This document shows, one piece after another, positions 10,335-19,452 of a stretch of 49,695 bases of DNA. Source of the DNA: Thalassospira lohafexi (GTDB lineage Bacteria; Pseudomonadota; Alphaproteobacteria; Rhodospirillales; Thalassospiraceae). The first letter of the stretch is position 1; every line of letters starts with the position of its first letter. Both the position numbers and the translations under genes were made by a program. The notes under the pieces were generated by a model, which made no database searches, was not told the origin of the DNA, and saw only the letters and a program-made list of their open reading frames with translations. The stretch is taken from contig NZ_NXGX01000013.1 in the NCBI RefSeq assembly GCF_002844275.1, forward strand, positions 1 through 49,695. The letters run 5' to 3'.

Positions 10335-10478
10335 ATGCAGAAAGACATCCCGGTCCGAAGGGTTTGCTTTTCGCGGCGTTTCGCTGCGTTATATTGTTTC
10401 GCCGATGCGCCGCATCATCCTGCACGCAGTGCTTTGCCAAACGACACGCCAAAAAACAAACAAAATGGAGCAGATTAA
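10335..10478 (+). CDS. Possible small ORF immediately upstream of cpoB
   Basis: A 47-codon reading frame (MQKDIPVRRVCFSRR at the start) with an AAGGGG ribosome-binding site at 10319-10324 and eight bases to the ATG. Its TAA (10476-10478) is directly followed by the cpoB ATG, which would couple the two. It is basic, has no recognisable domain and no membrane segment. It may be a leader peptide, a real small protein, or chance; the good ribosome-binding site and zero spacing are the only support. Confidence 0.3.
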   Translation: MQKDIPVRRVCFSRRFAALYCFADAPHHPARSALPNDTPKNKQNGAD

Positions 10479-11645
10479 ATGCACCAGGCTCTGATGATGA
10501 TCCGAGTTCGGTCAACCACTGAAACACAGGAAATCGTGGAGTCGGCAAATCGCGCTGAAGCCGTTTCCTGCCTAACCGGCCGTGGAAAAGTGGCTGAATC
10601 TGTTCGCAAAGGTCCTGGCTTGTTGGTCGCTTTGACGATTGGCGCTCTGGTGGGGATGACGTCCCTCGGATCGGTTTCGGCCTTTGCTCAGGATGCAAAC
10701 GTTGGTCGGCAGGTCGAACAGCTGCGCAAGGATCTCGATTTGCTGCAGCGTTATGTTTACCGCGAAGGCCCGCCCGCAGGTGATGCTGCCTCGGCGGTAA
10801 CCGGTGGTGATCCATCGACCCCGGCGGCTGCCCGTCAGCAAGTACAGATCAATGATCTGCAACGCTCTGCAACCCAGTTGACCGGACAGATCGAACAGTT
10901 TGATTTTCGAATCCGCAAAATGGAAGACCGCCTTGAACGGCTGGTCTCCGACATCGATTTTCGCCTGACACAGCTTGAAAACGGTTCGGGTGCCGGTTCT
11001 GGTGCGCCACTTGCCAATAATGGCAACGGCGCATCGGCAGAACCGCTTGCGGGTAGTGCTGCGGGCCAGACCGCAGGATCCACAGGTGGCACCTCTGATA
11101 ACGGTTCGGCCGGTTCGGGCGAACCTCTTAATGATCGTGGTACCAAACTGTTTGGTGTAATCGAAAATGAGGGTCAACCACCGCAAATTCCATCCGGTGC
11201 GGCTGCGGGTGCATCTGCCGGGGCGGCGGCGACCGCGACGCAAAGTGCGGCTGCTGGCGTGACGCCAGAAGAACAATATCGCAATGCCTTTGGCTTGCTG
11301 CGCCGTCAGGAGTTTTCCGAAGCCGAAAGCGCGCTTTCGACCTTTGTTAAAGATCATCCCAACGATCCGCTGGCCGGTAATGCGCAATATTGGTTGGGTG
11401 AAACCTATTATGTGCGAGGCGAATTTGAAAATGCTGCCATCGCCTTTACCGAAGGTTTCCAGACCTATCCCGATAGCACGAAGGCACCCGATAACCTTCT
11501 CAAGCTCGGCATGTCGCTGGCCAATCTTGGCAAGAATGAAGATGCCTGCACGACCTTTGGGCACCTGATCGATAACTTCCCGAATGCATCGGCAGTTGTC
11601 CTTGATCGCGCGCGTCAGGAACGCAAAAGTCGTGGGTGTTCATAA
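10479..11645 (+). CDS. cpoB: Cell division coordinator CpoB (YbgF)
   Basis: Periplasmic protein that coordinates peptidoglycan synthesis with Tol-driven outer-membrane constriction. 388 residues. The signal peptide hydrophobic core is at about 49-67, with cleavage near SAFA|QD, giving a long 45-residue N-region; a GTG at 10590 (V38) would give a more ordinary signal peptide, so the start is uncertain, although GGAG stands before the ATG at 10479. Then a coiled coil (about 75-165, trimerisation region), a Gly/Ser/Ala linker (about 168-260) and TPR repeats (about 264-388, e.g. EEQYRNAFGLLRRQEF and GNAQYWLGETYYVRGEFENA). Confidence 0.92.
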   Translation: MHQALMMIRVRSTTETQEIVESANRAEAVSCLTGRGKVAESVRKGPGLLVALTIGALVGMTSLGSVSAFAQDANVGRQVEQLRKDLDLLQRYVYREGPPAGDAASAVTGGDPSTPAAARQQVQINDLQRSATQLTGQIEQFDFRIRKMEDRLERLVSDIDFRLTQLENGSGAGSGAPLANNGNGASAEPLAGSAAGQTAGSTGGTSDNGSAGSGEPLNDRGTKLFGVIENEGQPPQIPSGAAAGASAGAAATATQSAAAGVTPEEQYRNAFGLLRRQEFSEAESALSTFVKDHPNDPLAGNAQYWLGETYYVRGEFENAAIAFTEGFQTYPDSTKAPDNLLKLGMSLANLGKNEDACTTFGHLIDNFPNASAVVLDRARQERKSRGCS

Positions 11646-11672
11646 GGTTCAACCCCCCAAGAATGCGGCATT

Positions 11673-13130
11673 ATGAGCAATCCCGATAAGCCAACGACAG
11701 ATGATCGCGCGGCGTCCGATGGTACACCATTGGACGCCGTTGCTTTTGCGCATCTGATAGACGGCTTTGCGCCATTTGAAACCGCCCCTGTTTTGGCGGT
11801 TGCGGTGTCTGGAGGGGCTGACAGCATGGCCTTGGCTCTGTTGGCGCATGAATGGGCGCAAACGCGGGGCGGTAAAATTGTCGCAATGACAGTGGATCAT
11901 GGCCTGCGGTTAGATTCTGCTGATGAAGCTAAATGGGTTGGACATGCATTGCGCGCAAACGGCATTGCCCACATTGTTCTGCCGTGGTTGGGCGATAAGC
12001 CAAGCGGCGCGGTGCAAGAACGCGCACGTATTGCCCGCTATGACTTGCTTGATCAGGCCTGCGCCACACATGGCATTCTTCATCTTTTGGTTGCCCACCA
12101 TCTTGATGATCAAATCGAAACCATTGCCATGCGCGATTCCCACGGGACGAAACCGATGGGACGTGCGGGCATGTCTTCGCGTCGTTTTCTAAAATCCGTG
12201 CGGTTGCTGCGTCCGTTTTTGTCCGTAGCAAAAAACGATTTGATTGCTACACTGAAGGCACGCGGGCAGGACTGGGTCGAAGATCCGTCCAATCAGAACC
12301 CGAAATTTGAACGCGTACGGATTCGTAAAGATACAAGGATCACGGTTGCCGCGGATCAGGAAGCCATTCCATCTGATGCGATGCAGACCCGTCTTACGCT
12401 CGAAGAAACGATTGCCAATGTTCTGGCCCGATCTGTGATGATCCTGCCGGTTGGGATTGCGGTTGTTGATACGGCGGGAATTTATCGCTCTCAGGACCGC
12501 GATGTCCGCTGCTATGCCCTTGGTCAGGTCATTCGAACCATCGGTGGGGCGGCGTATATGCCGTCTTTTGATGCCTTAGCCAACCTGCTCGACGCCACAT
12601 ATAATGATGCGTCACACCGCAGCAGTTTGGGCGGATGTGTCATTCATCGCAAATCAGACCGGATTTATATCTTCCGCGAAGTTGGCCGCATGGATAAAAC
12701 TCCGATGGTCATTGACCCCGACGTTTTGCGTTCTGGTGGATGTGTGCGGTGGGATAATCGCTTTGAATGGGCCGCTTTATCGCCTGTTTTGCCCCCGTTG
12801 GCAGGGATATGGATTGGGCCGCTTGTGCTTTGTGATGTGTTTCACACGAAGGCATTTCGCGCCGCATTTGGGGAAATAGTCGGATTTATTGCTGATTTAC
12901 CCCGCGCAGCCCTTGCATCCATGCCTGCTCTCTACGATAAAGAAGGCTTGCGATCCGTTGGCGGGCTTGAGGTTTCGGCACTTTCCGACGTATTATCCGC
13001 CGCCGGTTGTGTGATGCCCCGGAATAGGGGAGAAAATGCAATTGATGGGCGATGGCGGTTTGCACCACGTACCCCTTTGTGGGAAAGTGGGTTCAAATCG
13101 TTACCGAAACCCGTCAGCCTACTTGCGTAG
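11673..13130 (+). CDS. tilS: tRNA(Ile)-lysidine synthase TilS
   Basis: ATP-dependent enzyme that converts C34 of tRNA-Ile(CAU) to lysidine, changing its codon from AUG to AUA; essential in most bacteria. 485 residues. The PP-loop SGGADS lies at 46-51, followed by AMTVDHGLR and the HHLDDQIET metal/nucleotide segment typical of TilS. The C-terminal half is more divergent, as usual. No good ribosome-binding site precedes the ATG at 11673. It lies directly upstream of ftsH, a pairing widely conserved in bacteria. Confidence 0.94.
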   Translation: MSNPDKPTTDDRAASDGTPLDAVAFAHLIDGFAPFETAPVLAVAVSGGADSMALALLAHEWAQTRGGKIVAMTVDHGLRLDSADEAKWVGHALRANGIAHIVLPWLGDKPSGAVQERARIARYDLLDQACATHGILHLLVAHHLDDQIETIAMRDSHGTKPMGRAGMSSRRFLKSVRLLRPFLSVAKNDLIATLKARGQDWVEDPSNQNPKFERVRIRKDTRITVAADQEAIPSDAMQTRLTLEETIANVLARSVMILPVGIAVVDTAGIYRSQDRDVRCYALGQVIRTIGGAAYMPSFDALANLLDATYNDASHRSSLGGCVIHRKSDRIYIFREVGRMDKTPMVIDPDVLRSGGCVRWDNRFEWAALSPVLPPLAGIWIGPLVLCDVFHTKAFRAAFGEIVGFIADLPRAALASMPALYDKEGLRSVGGLEVSALSDVLSAAGCVMPRNRGENAIDGRWRFAPRTPLWESGFKSLPKPVSLLA

Positions 13131-13216
13131 CCGAGGCTTTTGACTATTTGTTAGCCATGCCTTGCGCAGGAATATTGTGCGCGACGGTAGAAATATTTTG
13201 CGACCAGTAGCTTGGA

Positions 13217-15160
13217 ATGAATATGGGAAAAAATCTCGCACTGTGGGTTATCATAGCCATCCTCTTGGTGGCCTTGTTTAACCTGTTTCAGTCGCCTTCT
13301 GGACAGTCCGGTCAATCGTCGATGGCGTTTTCGGACTTCCTGGCAGAAGTTGATACCGGCCAGATTTCAGAAGTCACAATTCAGGGTAACACCCTGAGTG
13401 CGCAAACGCGCGATGGTCGCTCTGTTAATGTTTACACCCCCGATTACCCGAACCTTGTTGAAAAACTCAACGAAAAGGGTGTTCGGATTATCGCAAAACC
13501 GGAAGAAAGCCTGTCGCCGCTGATGAGTGCGCTGATCAGCTGGTTGCCGATGCTGCTGATCATCGGGGTCTGGATTTTCTTCATGCGTCAGATGCAGGGC
13601 GGCGGCGGCAAAGCCATGGGCTTTGGCAAATCAAAGGCGAAAATGCTGACCGAAAAATCCGGTCGGGTTACCTTTGAAGACGTCGCTGGCATCGAAGAAG
13701 CCAAAAACGAACTTGAAGAAGTTGTCGACTTCCTGCGCGATCCGCAGAAGTTCCAGCGTCTTGGCGGTAAAATCCCCAAAGGCATGTTGCTGGTCGGTCC
13801 TCCGGGTACGGGTAAAACGCTTCTGGCGCGTGCAATTGCAGGCGAAGCAAACGTACCGTTCTTCACCATTTCGGGTTCGGACTTTGTCGAAATGTTTGTT
13901 GGTGTTGGTGCATCTCGTGTACGCGACATGTTCGAACAGGGCAAAAAGAACGCTCCTTGCATCATCTTTATCGATGAGATCGATGCTGTCGGTCGTCATC
14001 GTGGTGCCGGTCTTGGTGGTGGTAACGATGAACGTGAACAGACGCTCAACCAGCTTCTGGTCGAGATGGATGGTTTTGAGGCCAACGAAGGTGTGATCCT
14101 TGTTGCCGCAACCAACCGTCCGGATGTTCTCGATCCGGCATTGCTGCGTCCGGGCCGTTTTGACCGTCAGGTTGTTGTGCCGAACCCCGATCTTGAAGGC
14201 CGTGAACGCATTCTTGGTGTGCACGCGCGTAAAGTTCCGCTGGGTCCGGATGTTGATCTGCGCACGGTTGCACGTGGCACTCCGGGCTTCTCGGGTGCTG
14301 ATCTTGCAAACCTTGTCAATGAGGCTGCCCTTCTTGCCGCCCGTCTTGGCAAGCGCGTTGTCACGATGGCCGACTTTGAAAATGCCAAGGATAAAGTCAT
14401 GATGGGGGCGGAACGCCGTTCCATGATCATGACGGATGACGAGAAAAAGCTGACAGCCTATCACGAAGGCGGTCATGCACTTGTCGCACTCCATACCCCG
14501 GCATCCGATCCGATCCATAAGGCAACCATCATTCCGCGCGGTCGTGCGTTGGGTATGGTGATGCGTTTGCCTGAACGTGATCAGGTTTCGAAATCCTATG
14601 AACAGCTGATTTCTGATCTGGCTGTTGCCATGGGGGGCCGTGTTGCCGAGGAACTTATCTTTGGCAAGGACAAGGTCACAACCGGTGCGTCTTCGGACAT
14701 CAATATGGTGACGCAATATGCGCGTAAGATGGTGACCGAATGGGGCTTCTCGGATGTTCTTGGTAACGTCAAATATGCCGACAACCAGGAAGAAGTGTTC
14801 CTTGGCCATAGCGTTGCTCAGCACAAGAATATTTCGGAAAAAACCGCTCAGCTGATTGATGACGAAGTCCGTCGTTATTCTGATGAGGCCTATGAATTCG
14901 CCAAGCGGGTTTTGACCGAATATCTCGATGATTTGCACATTCTTGCCAAAGGGCTTTTGGAATACGAAACCCTGTCGGGCAAAGAAATCGACGCGCTTCT
15001 GCGTGGCGAGGAAATCAACCGTTCTGGCCATTCAAGTGGCAGTAACGGCAAGGATTCTGGTGGACGTCGCTCCACCGTGCCAAGCTCGGGCGCTGCACGT
15101 AAAGACAGCCCGGATGAAGGTGGCGGGGATATGTCCCCTGAGCCGCAGCCGGGCAGCTAA
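13217..15160 (+). CDS. ftsH: ATP-dependent zinc metalloprotease FtsH
   Basis: Membrane-anchored AAA+ protease that degrades misfolded membrane proteins and regulators such as LpxC or sigma-32 in other proteobacteria. 647 residues: membrane helices at about 7-24 and 107-124 around a small periplasmic domain, Walker A GPPGTGKT at 194-201, Walker B FIDEID from 251, second region of homology ([15 protein letters not shown]), and the zinc-protease motif HEGGH at 416-420. A Ser/Gly-rich tail ends the protein. ATGs at 13217 and 13223 are both possible. The adjacent folP follows after 13 bases. Confidence 0.97.
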   Translation: MNMGKNLALWVIIAILLVALFNLFQSPSGQSGQSSMAFSDFLAEVDTGQISEVTIQGNTLSAQTRDGRSVNVYTPDYPNLVEKLNEKGVRIIAKPEESLSPLMSALISWLPMLLIIGVWIFFMRQMQGGGGKAMGFGKSKAKMLTEKSGRVTFEDVAGIEEAKNELEEVVDFLRDPQKFQRLGGKIPKGMLLVGPPGTGKTLLARAIAGEANVPFFTISGSDFVEMFVGVGASRVRDMFEQGKKNAPCIIFIDEIDAVGRHRGAGLGGGNDEREQTLNQLLVEMDGFEANEGVILVAATNRPDVLDPALLRPGRFDRQVVVPNPDLEGRERILGVHARKVPLGPDVDLRTVARGTPGFSGADLANLVNEAALLAARLGKRVVTMADFENAKDKVMMGAERRSMIMTDDEKKLTAYHEGGHALVALHTPASDPIHKATIIPRGRALGMVMRLPERDQVSKSYEQLISDLAVAMGGRVAEELIFGKDKVTTGASSDINMVTQYARKMVTEWGFSDVLGNVKYADNQEEVFLGHSVAQHKNISEKTAQLIDDEVRRYSDEAYEFAKRVLTEYLDDLHILAKGLLEYETLSGKEIDALLRGEEINRSGHSSGSNGKDSGGRRSTVPSSGAARKDSPDEGGGDMSPEPQPGS

Positions 15161-15173
15161 CAGAAAGAGACTG

Positions 15174-16289
15174 ATGGACAAGATCACCCGATCGGTCCTG
15201 CGAAGCCCCGCCGATGTGCGGGGCTTTGCTGATTTTGACGGACCGCTTTATTATGCACCTACCGGTTTCATCGACCATGCCGATGATCCCAATACACTCC
15301 CGCTGGCTGGATCGCGCCGCGGCTTTTCGGCCCTTGAAATTATTCGTCGCCGTGAAGGCGGCGGTGCCGAAAGCATGATCCTGCCACTCCTTGCCCTTGA
15401 AGGCTGGGTTCAAAATAGCGGGCGTGTTGATGAAATTAACAATGTGCTTGATCGTTTGATGACCAAGCGCGCCGATTTTGCCGGACTTGATATGGCTTCA
15501 TGCCACGTCATGGGCATTGTTAATGTGACACCTGACAGCTTTTCTGATGGCGGGGATTACAACACGACAGACCAGGCGATTGCCCGGGGTCGTGAACTGG
15601 CCGACTTTGGCGCATCAATCCTTGATATCGGCGGCGAATCCACCCGTCCGGGGGCGGATGACGTTACCGAGGCTGAGGAAATCGATCGTGTCGTGCCCGT
15701 GATCCGTGCCTTGGCTGAGAAGGGACATGTGGTTTCAATCGATACACGCCACGCCAATGTGATGGAGGCCGCGATCAATGCCGGTGCTGCCATCATTAAT
15801 GATGTTACTGGCCTTGAAGGCGATGAACGGTCGCTCGAGGTGGCTGCACGTTTGGGGGCACCTGTAATGCTGATGCATATGCAGGGCGAACCCGGCACCA
15901 TGCAGGTCGATCCGCAATATGATTGTGCCGTTCTTGATGTGTACGACTATCTGCTCGATCGCATCGAAAGTTGCGAACGGGCCGGGATATCGCGCGACAA
16001 GATTTGTATTGATCCGGGTATCGGATTTGGCAAGACACTGTCACATAACCTTGAGTTACAGTCGCGGCTGGCGATTTTCCACGGTTTGGGATGCCCGATT
16101 TTACTTGGAACGTCGCGCAAGTCGTTTATCGGGAAAATTGACCCCAAAGCGGATCCAAAACAAAGGCTCGGTGGATCAATTGCATCTGCCGTCAATGGAT
16201 GGCGGCACGGGGCGCAGATAATGCGCGTTCACGATGTTCAGGAAACTGTTCAGGCCATCTCGGTCGCAAGTTCGACGTCTCTGGTATAG
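15174..16289 (+). CDS. folP: Dihydropteroate synthase FolP with N-terminal extension
   Basis: Joins 6-hydroxymethyl-7,8-dihydropterin pyrophosphate to p-aminobenzoate in folate synthesis; the sulfonamide target. 371 residues from the ATG at 15174. The catalytic TIM barrel starts at about 111 with MGIVNVTPDSFSDGG (113-127); DIGGESTRPGA, SIDTRHANV, NDVTGL, DPGIGFGKT and LGTSRKSFIG follow, all conserved active-site segments. The first 110 or so residues precede the usual enzyme (about 270-280 residues) and match nothing I recognise. A longer reading upstream overlaps ftsH and is rejected. The folP-glmM neighbourhood is interrupted here by a two-component cassette. Confidence 0.95.
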   Translation: MDKITRSVLRSPADVRGFADFDGPLYYAPTGFIDHADDPNTLPLAGSRRGFSALEIIRRREGGGAESMILPLLALEGWVQNSGRVDEINNVLDRLMTKRADFAGLDMASCHVMGIVNVTPDSFSDGGDYNTTDQAIARGRELADFGASILDIGGESTRPGADDVTEAEEIDRVVPVIRALAEKGHVVSIDTRHANVMEAAINAGAAIINDVTGLEGDERSLEVAARLGAPVMLMHMQGEPGTMQVDPQYDCAVLDVYDYLLDRIESCERAGISRDKICIDPGIGFGKTLSHNLELQSRLAIFHGLGCPILLGTSRKSFIGKIDPKADPKQRLGGSIASAVNGWRHGAQIMRVHDVQETVQAISVASSTSLV

Positions 16290-16344
16290 GAAGCTCAGCG
16301 GACCTTTGCTTCCTGTATAGGTTGTCATTTTCGCCCGATTGATT

Positions 16345-16407
16345 AAAAGCAAGACCATTCAACATTTTGGGAATGTATATCCTTTTGGTTGGGTCTTGCT
16401 TTTTTTA
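16345..16407 (+). terminator. Probable terminator after folP
   Basis: Arms AAAAGCAAGACC (16345-16356) and GGTCTTGCTTTT (16392-16403) are perfectly complementary, with a 35-base loop that can itself fold (CATTC/GAATG), followed by a T run. It lies about 55 bases after folP and separates the folate gene from the response regulator. The remaining sequence to 16552 has no gene. Confidence 0.7.
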
Positions 16408-16552
16408 TATTTGGAATCTGGCATTTTCTGACCTTTTGCGGTTGAGGCTTGCGCATTTGCAAGCCGCACCACATACCAAAGAGTGAAATAAACAAAGTGG
16501 CGCAAAGTCACGCTTATTGGTTGAATAAACGAGCAGCTGCAAAGGTCTGTAT

Positions 16553-17347
16553 ATGAACGGAATTGTTGACCTGACCGAGGTCGGAAACAAAAGTATGACA
16601 TCAAGTCGAAGTCTGACGGCGCAATGTGTGTTTGTCGTCGAAGACAACACCGATCTTAATAAGGATCTGTGCGAGTATCTTGAGATGTGTGGCTTTGACG
16701 TGGTTGGTTGCGAAACCGGTGCGAGCTTTTTTCGCGCGCTTAAAACCAAACAGCCTGATGCGGTCATCCTTGATATTATGCTGCCCGATGCTGATGGCTA
16801 TGATCTTGCCAAATACGTCCGCCAGAACATTGATTGCGGCATCATGATGCTGACGTCCCTGTCAGGCATGGATCATCACCTGACAGGCTACAAGTCAGGT
16901 GCAGACGTCTATTTGACCAAAGACAGTCCTTTGTCGGTAATCGAAGCCGCTTTGCAGCCGTTATTGCGCCGTTCCTCGCGTGCAGACAGTGACGCCGATG
17001 AGGGAGCTGATGCCGCTGGTATGGAAGCGGGCTGGGTTCTTGATCTGCTCAATTGGACATTGGTTAATCCGCTTGGAAAGTCGGCATCCTTGACCGCAAC
17101 CGAACGGACAATCATCAAGTTATTGATTGACGCGAACGGGGCATGGTTGACCCGGCCGGAAATCGTTATCGCTCTGGGTAAGGCCGATACAGCTGAAAAC
17201 TGCCGCAACCTTGATACGGCAATCCGGCGTGTGCGCCAGAAGGTTCTCAAGGAAATTGGTGAAGAGCTTCCGGTACGCACAGCATATGGTCGTGGCTATG
17301 CCTTCACATCGCTTGGTGCCGTTTCCGGTGAAGCAGAAAACCTTTGA
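16553..17347 (+). CDS. OmpR/PhoB-type response regulator
   Basis: Two-domain transcription regulator, 264 residues from the ATG at 16553 (the ATG at 16595, M15, is equally possible; neither has a clear ribosome-binding site). The receiver domain runs about 25-140: acidic pair E30/D31, phospho-acceptor D74 in ILDIMLPD, T101 and K123 are all present, so it should be phosphorylatable. The C-terminal winged-helix DNA-binding domain (about 165-255) includes LTATERTIIKLL and VRTAYGRGYAF. It ends 14 bases from the 3' end of the facing histidine-kinase pair, which are its likely partners. The targets are unknown. Confidence 0.93.
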   Translation: MNGIVDLTEVGNKSMTSSRSLTAQCVFVVEDNTDLNKDLCEYLEMCGFDVVGCETGASFFRALKTKQPDAVILDIMLPDADGYDLAKYVRQNIDCGIMMLTSLSGMDHHLTGYKSGADVYLTKDSPLSVIEAALQPLLRRSSRADSDADEGADAAGMEAGWVLDLLNWTLVNPLGKSASLTATERTIIKLLIDANGAWLTRPEIVIALGKADTAENCRNLDTAIRRVRQKVLKEIGEELPVRTAYGRGYAFTSLGAVSGEAENL

Positions 17348-17361
17348 CGTTTGGTGCGCCA

Positions 17362-19452
17362 TCACGCAAGTAGTGCCGCGCTGTCCTGATTGGAAGTTTC
17401 ACACGGTAGCAGCACACACAGCGCAATTCCCGTCGGCCCCAGATCACGTAATTTGATCGAGCCGCCGTGCGCGTCAACAATGCGTTGTGAAATATGCAGG
17501 CCAAGCGCACTGCGCAGGGCCTTTGTTTCCATCTCGCGGCGAAACAGCGCATTTCCAATCAAGCGGATTTCATCGCTATCAAGTCCTTCGCCCTGACAGG
17601 GGATCGATATTTCCGCCAGCCAGTTACTTTGCGCGCGCGCGGTAATATGGATTGGCTTTCCATGGGCAAAACGCCGTGACGTTTCGACCAGGTTGGTCAT
17701 CGCCAGACCAATCAGTGTTTCATCGATATAGGCTTCAACACCGTTGGTTCCCGTACAGGTCACCAGAATTTCGGCATCGTCGCGTGTCGTATTGGCGACG
17801 AAATCATTCATGAAATGATCCAGCCCGACAAGCTCACGCGCCAACGAGAATTCCTTGTCGTCAATACCATCCTTGCTTAGGAAAATATCAACCAGACGGG
17901 CAAGTTTTCTGGCCTGAAGCTCAATGCGTTTTAGCCGGTTCTGAATATCATCGCTGTGATCTTGTAAACGGAGCATCAGCATTTCTGACGAACGTTGAAT
18001 AACCGCAAGCGGGGTTCGGAATTCATGCGATAGCATTGAAATCAACTTGCGCTGTTCACCGACAAGCGATGTTGTTTCTTCGGCTCTGGTCGATGCAAAC
18101 ACCTGTTCCCGGTCCATTTGGGTCAGACGTATGGCCATCAATATGCCCATCGCGATGATGTGGAAAATGAAGGTGAATTGATGGAGGCCGATGCGTATCG
18201 GGGTGACCTCGATAAGTCCGGCATGGGCCAATTGCAACATGATGGCAGGGCCGCAAGGCAAGGCAAGGGCTATCAAATACGCCCAAAGCGTCTTGTTTCT
18301 GATATCTGCGGCAAGCCTTTTGACAAGAACCAAACAGGCGCAGGCCATGAAAAGTGCGACAGACGGAACGATATAGGTGCCAAACACGGTATAGAGTTCA
18401 TTGGTCGTACCAATGAGGAAACTTAAAATGACGATGCAGTAGGCACATCCGAGCCAAAACAAAATTGGTGTGCGTTGGCGAAATTCAAGAATATGTATCC
18501 ATAAAAAGACAACGGCAGCCTGTGAAACGATGTTGGTGGTCCCAATGAGAAAATCATTCATCCACGGGATTTCCGAGCGCAGCTGACTTAATCCGACACC
18601 ATTTACAAGTGAAATGAGCATGCCCGCACACGCAATCCCGATGCCATAGCTGACAACAACCGCATCGCGGGCAATAAGCCCAAGGCTGAAATACGTAATG
18701 CCAAGGGTGAGAAACACCCCAAAGAAGATGTTTGTTGCCAGATTACGAAGCGTCATTGATGAAATAAGGTCTTGGGCCTGCCAAAGGGTGACAGTTAGCA
18801 AGTTCGTACTGTTACTTTGTACCCGGATAAACAGGTGATACGCACCCGCATCAAGTTTCGGCCAGGATGCGACATGCGTGCCGCTGGTAAAGGGACGCTT
18901 GCGCGCAGGAACGCGGTCGCCCATGCTTTCCTGCCAAATGGCATCGGAAAGCTTGGCCGTTGCGACATCCTTAAAAAGATACAGATCTATATGGTTGAGA
19001 TAGCTTGGATTGGCCTCAATGTATGGGGGGGCGGTCAACATCTGATAGACGCTGAAATCGATCCTGTACCAGATGATATCTGACGTATACCCAAACGATG
19101 GGATTGATGCGCTTTGCTGAAAGTCGTCAAACGGCAGTTGCCGAACTTCATCAAGTGACATCTGCTGGCTTTGGTCGACATACCATGAAAGATAGGGTGT
19201 CAGATCAAGCTTGCCGGGAAGATCACCGTTTAAAACAATTTTATCGGTGTGCCCGGTGGTTGGTGGCGTAGTCCCATGCGCGCGCGCACCATTGGACCCA
19301 CCAATCATTGCGACGATCAGGGCGACGAACAAGATGAACAAAAAGCGCGGTAACTTGGTGCGTATCAAGGTGGCCACGGGCGTTCGGCCCACGTTTTGAC
19401 GTGCGGTTAATATGGTCCACATATGACGGCGGAATGATGCAAAGGCGGTCAT
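17362..19452 (-). CDS. 7TM-DISM histidine-kinase-like protein with degenerate ATPase domain
   Basis: Inner-membrane sensor of 696 residues. Architecture: N-terminal membrane segment (about 36-52), periplasmic beta-rich sensing domain (about 70-230, 7TMR-DISM extracellular type), seven membrane helices (about 240-442), and a HisKA dimerisation domain with the phospho-acceptor H476 in MLSHEFRTPLAVIQ. The ATPase domain is damaged: the N-box reads NLVETS with T591 in place of Asn, the G1 box reads CQGEG with C619 in place of Asp, and the G2 box lacks its first glycines (ALRSALGLHI). It probably cannot bind ATP well, but could be phosphorylated in trans or act as a phosphatase or scaffold. It overlaps the upstream kinase by ATGA, so it is co-translated with it. 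Confidence 0.9.
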   Translation of the reverse strand: MTAFASFRRHMWTILTARQNVGRTPVATLIRTKLPRFLFILFVALIVAMIGGSNGARAHGTTPPTTGHTDKIVLNGDLPGKLDLTPYLSWYVDQSQQMSLDEVRQLPFDDFQQSASIPSFGYTSDIIWYRIDFSVYQMLTAPPYIEANPSYLNHIDLYLFKDVATAKLSDAIWQESMGDRVPARKRPFTSGTHVASWPKLDAGAYHLFIRVQSNSTNLLTVTLWQAQDLISSMTLRNLATNIFFGVFLTLGITYFSLGLIARDAVVVSYGIGIACAGMLISLVNGVGLSQLRSEIPWMNDFLIGTTNIVSQAAVVFLWIHILEFRQRTPILFWLGCAYCIVILSFLIGTTNELYTVFGTYIVPSVALFMACACLVLVKRLAADIRNKTLWAYLIALALPCGPAIMLQLAHAGLIEVTPIRIGLHQFTFIFHIIAMGILMAIRLTQMDREQVFASTRAEETTSLVGEQRKLISMLSHEFRTPLAVIQRSSEMLMLRLQDHSDDIQNRLKRIELQARKLARLVDIFLSKDGIDDKEFSLARELVGLDHFMNDFVANTTRDDAEILVTCTGTNGVEAYIDETLIGLAMTNLVETSRRFAHGKPIHITARAQSNWLAEISIPCQGEGLDSDEIRLIGNALFRREMETKALRSALGLHISQRIVDAHGGSIKLRDLGPTGIALCVLLPCETSNQDSAALLA

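Noticed and set aside
10572..11564. 330-codon frame antisense to cpoB
   Set aside because: Shadow of the conserved cpoB gene; Arg/Cys-rich without any recognisable motif.
13131..13216. Possible heat-shock promoter before ftsH
   Set aside because: Only a weak resemblance to the sigma-32 -35 box and no acceptable -10 box.
13631..15031. 466-codon open frame antisense to ftsH
   Set aside because: It is the complement of a fully conserved ftsH; no domain and no ribosome-binding site.
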